Assembly: GCF_000969885.1 (NCBI RefSeq)
Contig: NZ_CP009501.1
Coordinates: 62,001 to 126,000 of the forward strand
Length of the DNA stretch: 64,000 nt
DNA from: Methanosarcina thermophila TM-1
Lineage (GTDB): Archaea > Halobacteriota > Methanosarcinia > Methanosarcinales > Methanosarcinaceae
Direction of reading: 5' to 3'
Shown: piece after piece, positions 25,828-34,900 of the stretch
How the letters are laid out: every line of letters begins with the position of its first letter
How positions within the stretch are numbered: position 1 is the stretch's first letter
Notes under the pieces: model-generated
What the model was told of the DNA's origin: nothing
Seen by the model: the letters and a program-made list of their open reading frames with translations, nothing else
Database searches by the model: none
Program-made: the position numbers and the translations under genes

Positions 25828-26486
25828 AAAATACCCTGATTTTGTTCTTGAGATCGCCTTCAGACCTAAAATAGTGTAAATTAAGAGATCTGTAAAAAGT
25901 AATAATCGAATTTATGATTAAATTCGTAAGTTAACACATAAATAAATATATAATTGAGTAACAATCAAATGCACAGGTGGATAATGAATTAATGGTTAAC
26001 GATACTACTGATTCGATTTAATTCTGCTGACTCAGTTTAATTCTACTGACTCAGTATAATTCTACAGACTCGATTTAATTTTACTGATTTAATTTAATTT
26101 TACTGTTTTAATTTCATTATACGGGCTATCTGTAAAACCCTTTACTTTTTGAATAATTTCGGCATTTTTCTCTTTGCTTTCTTGCTATACAATATGCTAA
26201 AAAATACGTCTACATTATTTATATATTTGTCTGTTTATACATAATAAACGACTTCCCAGACATGAAAAGATATATCAGTTCACTGTCTGTTCTGCCCTGA
26301 AATAAAGGAGCATCGAGTTAATCTTTACGCTCAGACCTCTGGTCGGGTTGTAAAATATGAGAATTAATTGCAGTCAAGATTATTCATACTATCGCGATGT
26401 GTTTTTATCAAATGTGTTTTTACCAATACACTTTAATTAAATATTAGATTATAGCTGCTTTATTCACCTCACAATCTGGAGTAACA
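25828..26486. other. Long AT-rich leader before thiC, with tandem repeat
   Basis: Holds a six-unit 19-bp repeat (26005-26118, listed separately) and a TATA-like box (ATTATTTATATATTTG near 26215). I looked for a TPP riboswitch core (CUGAGA and the matching P4-P5 sequences) and do not find a convincing one, so thiC regulation is not visible at sequence level. Confidence 0.45.
26005..26118. repeat. Six tandem 19-bp units upstream of thiC
   Basis: Six contiguous units of 19 bp, consensus CTACTGACTCGATTTAATT, with divergence rising toward the 3' copies (26081-26118). They occupy the space between divergent topA and thiC, where a regulator could bind the direct repeats. Confidence 0.9.
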
Positions 26487-27770
26487 ATGACACTGATGGA
26501 AGATGCGAAGAGGGGAATTATTACTCCCACAATAGAAGCCGTGGCAAAAGCTGAAGGAATAGACCCTGAAATCGTCCGCTCCTGCGTAGCAAAAGGGTTG
26601 ATAACGATTCCTTTAAATAATAGACGAGAGACCCGTCCAGTCGGCATTGGCAAATATATGAGCACAAAAATCAATGCCAATGTGGGAACTTCAAGGGATT
26701 GCATAGACATTGAAGCCGAAATCGAAAAAGCAAAAGCTGCAGAAGCTTTTGGCGCTCATGCAGTAATGGATCTTTCCACAGGCGGGAACCTGGATGAAAT
26801 CCGCACCCGCATCCTGAAATCCGTTAATATTCCTGTCGGAACAGTTCCGATTTATCAGGCTGCAGCTTCCAGAAAAGTTGTTGTGGAGATGACCTCGGAT
26901 GATATGTTCAATGCTGTCCGGAAACACGCCGAACAGGGTGTGGACTTCGTAACCGTGCATGCCGGAATCAATTTAAATTCCCTTGAGCGCCTGCGCCAGA
27001 GCGAGAGGATAATGAACATTGTAAGCCGGGGAGGTTCTTTTACCCTTGCCTGGATGCTGCACAATGGGGAAGACAATCCCTTCTATGCCGAATACGATTA
27101 CCTCCTTGAAATCGCAAAAGAATATGATATGACCCTGAGCCTCGGAGACGGTATGCGCCCGGGCTGCATTGCCGATGCCTCCGACCGTCCGAAATTCATG
27201 GAATTTATTACACTCGGCGAACTTGTAAAGCGGGCAAGGGCAGCTAATGTCCAGACCTTTGTGGAAGGTCCTGGTCATGTGCCTCTGAACGAGATTGAGC
27301 TAAGTGTCAGGGGTATGAAAGAACTTTGTAACGATGCTCCCCTCTATCTACTGGGTCCCCTCGTAACCGATATTGCTCCAGGCTTCGATCACATTACTGG
27401 CGCAATAGGGGGCGCAGTTGCAGGTATGCATGGCGCGGATTTCCTCTGCATGGTAACCCCATCCGAACATCTTGCCCTTCCGACTCTCGATGATATAAAA
27501 GAGGGCTTGCTTGTAACAAAGGTTGCAGCTCACACCATTGATCTTATAAAAGAAGGTCCTAGAGAACGCGCCTGGGAAAAAGACCTGGCAATGGCATATG
27601 CTCGCAGGGATCTTGACTGGGAAAAGCAGTTCGAGCTGGCAATCGACGGCAACAGAGCTCGAAAAATCCGGAACGCCAGAAAAACCGAGAGCGATACCTG
27701 CTCGATGTGTGGGGATCTCTGTGCCCTGAAAATCGTAAAGGAAGCTTTTGAGGACAAGAAAAAGGGATAA
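26487..27770 (+). CDS. thiC: Phosphomethylpyrimidine synthase ThiC
   Basis: 427 residues. This radical SAM enzyme turns aminoimidazole ribotide into the hydroxymethylpyrimidine phosphate of thiamine. Visible signatures are [68 protein letters not shown] and the C-terminal cluster motif CSMCGDLC (CxxCxxxxC read with the flanking Cys). The length is that of the shorter archaeal and clostridial form. There is no strong ribosome binding site; the ATG at 26487 fits the N-terminal [13 protein letters not shown]. Confidence 0.97.
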   Translation: MTLMEDAKRGIITPTIEAVAKAEGIDPEIVRSCVAKGLITIPLNNRRETRPVGIGKYMSTKINANVGTSRDCIDIEAEIEKAKAAEAFGAHAVMDLSTGGNLDEIRTRILKSVNIPVGTVPIYQAAASRKVVVEMTSDDMFNAVRKHAEQGVDFVTVHAGINLNSLERLRQSERIMNIVSRGGSFTLAWMLHNGEDNPFYAEYDYLLEIAKEYDMTLSLGDGMRPGCIADASDRPKFMEFITLGELVKRARAANVQTFVEGPGHVPLNEIELSVRGMKELCNDAPLYLLGPLVTDIAPGFDHITGAIGGAVAGMHGADFLCMVTPSEHLALPTLDDIKEGLLVTKVAAHTIDLIKEGPRERAWEKDLAMAYARRDLDWEKQFELAIDGNRARKIRNARKTESDTCSMCGDLCALKIVKEAFEDKKKG

Positions 27771-27971
27771 TGAGTTTTTCTCAATTCTTTTCTATTTTAG
27801 TTCTTCTTTACTTCATTTTATCTCATATTATCTCTTTTTTAGATCTTTTTAACTCTTTTTTAGACCTTTTTAACTCTATCTTTATTTTTAATTCTCATTT
27901 GAATCTTTTTTAATCCTTTTTCAAACTTGCTGTCTGAAAAATAAAGTTCATTTGATAGATGGAAAACAGGT

Positions 27972-28862
27972 TCACTGTCTGAGCGAATAAACCTCAACCA
28001 TATGATGAGGGTGGTATCTCAGCTTTGCCTTTCGAAGCCCGTCGATGCCGAGATCGCTTTCGCGGTTGATAAACTCCACCTCGCTGGCAAGAACTGCTGC
28101 GGTCTCGGTATTGATTACCTTGTAAATTCCTTCATATTCAGGCAGACCTTTCTCGAAATGAATCAGTGCTGTGTTAGCGTTAAGACGTTCAAAAAGAGAG
28201 ATAGCTGCTACCTCTGAATCTACCCTTATCATAAGACCTCTTAGGGGCAGTTCGGTGAAATGCTCTATCGCGTAAGAGATTGCCTCTATCTCGTGGGCAA
28301 GGAAGAGATTATCCTCGCACTTTTTGCTCTCACACCATTTTACCAGGAACTCCATTATCTCTTCCCGGTTACCGGGTTTTATCGGCTCGACCGTATGCCG
28401 ATATTTTTTTCGGAATCTGTTAATCTGGCTGCGGATCTTGAGATATTTTTTTCCCGGAAGCTTCACAAGGTCTGAAGCCCGGTATACGTAATCGAAGTGG
28501 TTCAGGTCTGGAACCAGCAAAAGCTCAGGTTCAAGTCTCTTAATCCACTTTGCAGTCTCAGGGTCAATCCGTATAAGGGGCTTCTTATCGTCGCCTATAT
28601 CAAGTGCGAGCCGTATTACCTCCCGCATGAGTTCAGGATCGCGGGGACCGATAGGCGGATGCAGCCGGGTCACTCCTGCGGCAGTACACGCAAGAATCAC
28701 GTTTCCTTTCACATACGCATACCTGTGATGCATAAAACTGTTCCAGCAGACCATGCTCGTGAAAGTATAATCGCTATGAGTTTGCGGGTAAAGCGCATAA
28801 TGCCGCTCGAAAAAGGCCCGATCTGCAAGTGTGACCGGTTTGAAATCTTCCTGACAAAGCAT
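27972..28862 (-). CDS. DUF2156 family protein, GNAT-like (LPG synthase C-terminal type)
   Basis: 296 residues from the ATG at 28862. The sequence matches the DUF2156 group, which adopts two fused GNAT folds and includes the C-terminal domain of bacterial phosphatidylglycerol lysyltransferase. Typical phrases are FTSMVCWNSF, HPPIGPRDPEL, SDLVKLPGKKYLKIRSQINR FRKKY (conserved basic helix), HFEKGLPEYEGIYKVINTE and FINRESDLGIDGLRKAKL. Family members transfer an aminoacyl group from tRNA to a lipid or peptide, but the soluble archaeal versions are untested. No membrane part is present. The gene converges with thiC; a T-rich stretch lies between them. Confidence 0.85.
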   Translation of the reverse strand: MLCQEDFKPVTLADRAFFERHYALYPQTHSDYTFTSMVCWNSFMHHRYAYVKGNVILACTAAGVTRLHPPIGPRDPELMREVIRLALDIGDDKKPLIRIDPETAKWIKRLEPELLLVPDLNHFDYVYRASDLVKLPGKKYLKIRSQINRFRKKYRHTVEPIKPGNREEIMEFLVKWCESKKCEDNLFLAHEIEAISYAIEHFTELPLRGLMIRVDSEVAAISLFERLNANTALIHFEKGLPEYEGIYKVINTETAAVLASEVEFINRESDLGIDGLRKAKLRYHPHHMVEVYSLRQ

Positions 28863-29430
28863 TTTAAACAAGACTTTTTAGCTATTAAATAAATTTTTTA
28901 ATCTCAAATCTATTTTTCTGTTGATAAAAATCGTATACAGTTGATTACTCTTACTTTTGAGGTAATATAATTTTTACTAAATATTTCTTTTTATGAGAGT
29001 TTAAGATGAGATTTACTTAAAATTAAATTGGAATATTTTACGATCCTTTTTTCATAACTTTTTTACCTTCGCAGGAAAGCCGGCGATCTGTATCGGGTAG
29101 ATTTTCATAAAATCTGAATTATGGGGAAAAGAAGCAGGAAAAGCGGTATTTCTTCACTATGTAAGGCTTGCAAAAAGGAAACTGAAGAAGAGTGGAATGG
29201 GCAGCCCCTTTCTGGAATCCTGCCAGAAAATTCTATGAACATTCTGGAGGATGCCCTGTTTTGAGGGCTGGCATATCTACAGATCGGATGCGGATAAGTT
29301 CGAGAATATCATTGAAAAATAAAAAATCGACCTTTTCTAGCCCTGACCGTACTCCTGACCGTACTTACTTTGAGTCCCACATTTTTACAGTTGATTTCAA
29401 CCTACTGAAATCAAGGTGACACTTTCCAGT
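28863..29430. other. Intergenic region with a short ORF
   Basis: AT-rich to about 29080. A 47-codon ORF from ATG 29121 to TGA 29264 contains LCKACKKETEEEWNG and may be a remnant of a small Cys-rich protein. Another frame (from 29192) reads FWNPARKFYEHSGGCPVL, as if the original frame continued after a shift. Too little remains to name it. Confidence 0.35.
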
Positions 29431-29838
29431 TCAGGTAACGTCTTCCTGCTGGATAAAAGAATGCCGTTCGAGATGTTCAATCCTCTTTTCAAGTTTTTCT
29501 ATTTCTTGCAAAATATCTTTTACTGCCGCTTCTTTACCCTGTTCAGCACCCGGCTCTTTTCCTTCGGTTTTTTCTACAAATTCCTGAGCCAGCTGCATAA
29601 AATGGTCAAGTTTCATGACCGGAAAGGTCTCGAACCTGCACAGCCCAATAAAAGGTATCACTGATTCTGCATAAGTTTTTTCATTCTCAGATTCATAAAT
29701 TACAAATGTTCGATAGCCCCTAAGATCGGTCCATTCATCAATTACTTTTATGCCCTTCGGATATTTGTAATTCTTATAGAGTTCTGCAACTTTTAAGGAA
29801 TCTTTCGGCTCCCAGGTAATGATATCCATTAGCAGCAT
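29431..29838 (-). CDS. DUF3303-type protein
   Basis: 135 residues from the ATG at 29838 (MLLMDIITWEP); the frame is open further but the start fits the family. The first 95 residues match the DUF3303 pattern: MDIITWEPKD, WTDLRGYRTFVIYE, FETFPVMKLDHFMQLA. This is a ferredoxin-like alpha-beta fold found in many methanogens. The remainder is a charged tail that includes a probable coiled coil (ILQEIEKLEKRIEHLERHSF). Biochemical role unknown. Probable monocistronic gene. Confidence 0.75.
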   Translation of the reverse strand: MLLMDIITWEPKDSLKVAELYKNYKYPKGIKVIDEWTDLRGYRTFVIYESENEKTYAESVIPFIGLCRFETFPVMKLDHFMQLAQEFVEKTEGKEPGAEQGKEAAVKDILQEIEKLEKRIEHLERHSFIQQEDVT

Positions 29839-30160
29839 TTCATTATACCCCACGTAAAAAATGATCCAGATTCTCTCTTATTTTTTTTCATTGAATCGGA
29901 AACGGATTAAAAAGTACATCTGGCAAAGTTAAGTATCGTTTCTTTCCAAATAGTATATACTTTTAGGAACAAATATTCAGGAAAAAAGGTTCAGGAAAAA
30001 TCTTATTTTTAAATCTGTATTTAAAATCTCTATTTATATTCTTTATTTTGATTTCCCGATTAAGTTTACTCTCAGGTTTTTCCTGTTGGAGTAAAAGTAT
30101 ACGAGCTTTTTGAGTTAAAAAAACGAGAGTCTGGATCACTTTTGTCTTCTATCCGAAAGT
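29839..30160. other. AT-rich intergenic region
   Basis: No gene or RNA recognised. It probably contains the promoter of the DUF3303 gene and the 3' end of the DUF1232 transcript. Confidence 0.35.
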
Positions 30161-30436
30161 TCACTTCTTTAAGACCTGAACATAATTATCTATGTATACA
30201 TTTTTAGGTACTGTTCTTATTGCAATGTAGATAAGAATAGGAACGATTATCATGTCGTCAAGATGTCCAATTACAGGTATGAAATCCGGTATTAAATCAA
30301 TCGGAGATACTGCATAGCCTATGGCTATCCATAACAGTATTTTTGCACGCCTGGGAGTTCGAGGATCTGCGTATATAAGCTTGCACAATTCTATGTACTT
30401 TTTTGCATTAATTTTTATTTCTCTTAATTTTAGCAT
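30161..30436 (-). CDS. DUF1232 (YkvA-like) small membrane protein
   Basis: 91 residues from the ATG at 30436. The sequence ADPRTPRRAKILLWIAIGYA, then VSPIDLIPDFIPVIGHLDDM, is the DUF1232 signature: a helix containing the invariant SPIDLIPDFIPV..DD. The middle is hydrophobic, followed by another membrane helix (IIVPILIYIAIRTVP). The family is widespread in bacteria and archaea and has no proven function, though it is often linked to envelope processes. Flanks are AT-rich, and no operon partner is seen. Confidence 0.9.
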   Translation of the reverse strand: MLKLREIKINAKKYIELCKLIYADPRTPRRAKILLWIAIGYAVSPIDLIPDFIPVIGHLDDMIIVPILIYIAIRTVPKNVYIDNYVQVLKK

Positions 30437-31057
30437 GACTAACAATAGATACAAAATTCATTGTTTATAAATAATTATCTGTATTATTAATAGTATATAA
30501 TCATTAATATGTAAAAACAAAATTTGTTCATTGATGATAGCCTGATTTAGCTAAGATCACGAATTTTAATCAGAGCACGCGTTAAATCTATTCAAAACTA
30601 ATTTTTTTCATTACTCAATATAAAAAGCAGGCATGGAATAATTTGCATAGACTGATAAGGGAGAAGGACTAACTTGTGAGATTCAGGTGGCACTTCGCCT
30701 AATTCCACTCCCCAGATCAGTCGGCTTGAACGCAAATAAAAACAATCAGTTTTTTCTGCTAATCTGTTCTAAGTTCTGAAAAAAAAGCTAATCTAAAATA
30801 ACTACATATATTTTAAAAAATAGTGACAATGTCCCTTCGTTCATCTTCGAAAAAATTAATATTCTGCTGATCTTTATATGTCCTAACTCGCTTTCTGCAC
30901 GCTTGTAACTGGAAGATCAGCGGAAAACGCCAAAAAATATGTGCAAATAAATTGATCTATTTCGAAACAGAAGCAGAATAAGGCTTTTTGAAACCCTATT
31001 ACAAAACAGCCTCCAGCAAAACAGGGATCGAGACAATAAAAACATGGAGAAAAACAT
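30437..31057. other. Intergenic region with a possible structured RNA
   Basis: Mostly AT-rich. At 30650-30722 a GC-richer island is closed by the stem GACTGAT/ATCAGTC and contains a second hairpin AGGTG-GCACTT-CGCCT. This could be a small RNA or a terminator-like structure. The region also has a copy of a 25-bp sequence (31011-31035) that recurs imperfectly at 31211-31235 on the other side of the following small gene. Confidence 0.4.
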
Positions 31058-31195
31058 ATGAAGGGAAATGAATATGACTGGGATAAGGAACTTAAGCCAG
31101 ACATGAAGTACTATCGCGGCTGGCATTTGATAGCTCTTATCATTCTTATGCTTGCTAATATATATCTAGAAATTAAATGGCTTTTCTTTAGTTAA
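31058..31195 (+). CDS. 45-residue single-helix membrane protein
   Basis: A short ORF with a GGAGA ribosome binding site before the ATG. The N-terminal half is soluble and charged (KGNEYDWDKELKPDMKYYRG); the second half is one membrane helix (LIALIILMLANIYLEI) with a short tail KWLFFS. The clean ribosome binding site and domain split support a real gene. No family recognised. It is flanked by two related 25-bp direct repeats. Confidence 0.55.
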   Translation: MKGNEYDWDKELKPDMKYYRGWHLIALIILMLANIYLEIKWLFFS

Positions 31196-31408
31196 ATATC
31201 ACAAAACTGATTCAAGCAAAACAAGGATTGAGACTTGCTATCATCTCTAAATTCTTTGAAGCATCTCTTAAGAGAGTTAAATGTTGAAAAACAGCTCCCA
31301 GCAATACGAGAAAGAAAATATAATCAGTGAGAAAATCTTTTTAGAAATAAAATCTTTTTAGAAATATTATTTTTCTTTTCTTTAGATTCGATTTTATATC
31401 TTTACTAA

Positions 31409-31702
<294 letters not shown>

Positions 31703-31931
31703 TATATTCTCAACTAAGTTTCTATCCACACTTAATTACTTTCTTATCTATAGAGAAAAATAATCTATTAATCCCACTTCCCGCATCTATACACAAAGTT
31801 GCCACTTTTTTAAAATAAAAGTGAATTTTGAAAAAAGAGATATTTATTAGTGACTAATTATGACCCCTTTGAAAAAAGGAGATCTAAAATAGACTCTTTC
31901 TGCCTCTCAATAATCTCTCCCCAGAAAAACC

Positions 31932-34900
31932 TCAGTACAGTTCTTCTTCAAAATCTTCCTCATTTTGAATACACTTTAACACTTCAAGTTTCCTTTTCGC
32001 ATCTGCCATATCGGGGTAGAGGCGCAGGATCTCATTGAAGGTTTTTATAGCTTCTTCATATCTTTCCATCTTTCCGAGGATAACTCCTCTGTAGTTCATG
32101 GACTGAACATCGCGCGGGTTTATCCTGAGCAACCTGTCAAAGGTTCGCAGGGCGTCTTCGTACTTTCCGAGTTTTGCAAGGGAAATTCCCAGATATTTCA
32201 GGGACTTCTCGTGCCAGGGGTTGAGGGCAAGGGCTTCCCCGAAAGCCCGGCAGGCAGTTTCGTAGAGTTTCTGTTTGAAGCAGACAACCCCTACATTGTA
32301 GATTGCCATGATGTTTTCTGGATCTTTTTCCAGCACAAGACCAAAGGCTTTTAAGGCTTCCCTATACATTTCAAGCGTGCAGAAAGCGATACCTTTGTAG
32401 TTCAGGGCATCAAGGTTTTCAGGGGAGATGTCAAGGATGCGGTCGAGATAGCCAATAGATTCCTGAGCCCGACCGAGTTTGATAAGGGTCGTGGCTGCGT
32501 TGTAAAGGGCTTCTTCGTTTTTCGGGTTGAAAAGGGCTGCTTTTTCAAAGGCTTTCAGGGCTGCTTCAGGGTTTTCGAGTTTAAGCAGGCAGAGCCCGAG
32601 GTAGTTCAGGCATTCAGGATCCTCAGGCGAGGCTTCAAGCAAAACTTCAAAAGTTTCGGCAGCAGCCTCGTATTTCCCAAGGTTGAAAAGCGAAAGTGCG
32701 GTGTGGTAGAGGGCTTCGCTGTGAGTAGGGTCGTGTTTCAGAATCAGGTCAAAAGCCTCAAGGGCTTTTTCATACTCCTGAAGCTCCATTCTGGCAATTC
32801 CAAGCAGGTAGCAGGCTTCAATGGAATCAGGGTAGTCAGGGGTGAACAGGGGCAGCCTTTCAAGGTACTGCACTGCTTCCTCAAAGCGCTGGAGTTTGAA
32901 ATTCGCGACTGACTGGTTGTAGAGCGCGTTTAAGCTCTCAGGGTTCAGGGTCAGGACTGAACTGAAAGCCTGGCATGCTTCCTCGTACCTGCCCATTCCT
33001 AGAAGGGTAAGCCCCATTTGCTCCCAGCCAGCTTCCAGGGCTGGATCGAGTTCCACAGCCTTCTCTAAAAACTCAATAGCTTGCTCGTTCTGGTCAAGCC
33101 CCCTTAAAGCAAGCCCTGATACATACCATAGGTCAGCAGCCTCAGGTTTTATCTCAAGGAGCTTTCCAAATGTCTCAAAAGCAGCTTCATAATATCCCAT
33201 TTTGAGCTGGGAAAGCCCTATTTTCATCCAGGCATCCTCGGTCTCAGCTTCATTTAGTTTATCTTCTAATCTGCGACTTTTTTCCCGGCTTTCCTCATGA
33301 TTCTCTGCTCTGGCTGCTCCCTGTATTTGTCCCTGACTTTCTTCCTTAATTTTTCTATCTAATTCGGATTTATCATCTTCAAGACTTTCCAGATTGTTTT
33401 TTTCAGGGATTTTGGTCTGATTTCCCGTGATTGCTTGCTCGAAAGCCTCCAGGGCTTCAGCATAGTACCCCGCAGAAAACAGGATAAGACCTTTTCTGTA
33501 CCAGGCTTTTTCAAAGTCAGGATAACGTAAAAGGAGCTCGGAAAACACCTCCATAGCCTCTTCAAGCCTTCCGAGTTCCAGAAACACAATTCCTTTACCA
33601 TAAAGAACTTCTTTAGAAGCCATTCCGCTCACTGACAGCTTTTCGAGCGGCAGGAGAGCTTCTTCATATCTGCCAAGCTCTATCAGGGAGAACGCAAGTT
33701 TTTCAAGGAGTTCTTCAAAAGCCCTGCTGTTCTTGAGAGCCAGAGTTTCTTTTGCAGTTTCTCCCTTACCTTCTTCTCCGAGCACTTCAATGCCTTCAAT
33801 ATCAAGGTTCTCAGCTGCAAGTTCAAGAAGAGTGTCAACTGCAGAGACTGCTTCTTCTATCTTTCCGAGTTCGAAAAGGGCAAGGGCTTTTTTGTGCAGA
33901 AGCTCCAGATCGGTACCTTTGACATCAAGGGCAGCATCAAAAGCTTTTACGGCTTTTTCATGTTCTCCGAGCTCGAAGCAGGAAAGCCCTGTATAATAGG
34001 GTAATTCGGGCTTCTGGCAGCCAAGCTCATAGGCATTTTCAAAAGCTTTTACAGCTTCTTCAAAGTTCCCGAGCCTGAAGAAGGCAATACCTTTGTAGTA
34101 ATACAGATCTTCCTTTCTCGAGCAGTGTTTCAGTGCTGTACTAAAAGCTTCGACTGCCTTGTCATATTCCTTAAGTTCAAAATGAGTATGCCCTTTTTGC
34201 TCAAGGGCGAAAGTACAGTCAGGCTTAAGTTTAAGCACGGAATCGAAGATGGCTGAGGCCTCCTTTAGCTTCCCGCGGGTTTTCAAAACAAGCCCTTTCC
34301 TGAAAAGGACAGTTTTCCTCTCTGGATTTCTCTTCAGAACCATATCGAAAAGTTCAAGGGCTTCATCGTAAAGCCCCTGTTTGAAGTAGGTTGTGCTCAG
34401 GTGTGCAAGAGCCTCAATATTTGACGGCTCTCTCTCAAGAACTTCCCTGAAGCCTGAAGCTGATTCTTTATATCTTCCCGACCGCAATAAAGCAAGGCTT
34501 TTCATGTAGAGAGCGTCAAGGTTTTCAAAATCTATTTCAAGCGCGGCTTCAAAAGCCCTTACAGCCTCCTCAAAATTCCCGAGTTCGAAACAGGAAAGCC
34601 CGAACTGGTAACGTGCATCCTTGTAAGCAGGGTCAAGCTCAAGAACCTTTTCAAAGGCTTTTATAGCCTCCTCATGCTGTTTCAACTTTGAATGGGCTGT
34701 GCCTTTAAGGTACCAGGCTTCTCTGGATTCCGGTTTTTTGTTGAGCACTTTGTCAAAAGCCCCAAGGGCAGTCTCATATTCCCCGAGTTCCATTGCAAGT
34801 TTTCCTTTTTTACAGTGTATTTCCGGATTTTCGGCATTTTCCGAAGGAAGCTTCTGAAAAATTTCCAGGGCTTCCTTTAACTTCCCTAGTTCCAGCAGGG

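Noticed and set aside
26340-26486. TPP riboswitch upstream of thiC
   Set aside because: No recognisable CUGAGA core or paired helices; AT-rich leader only.
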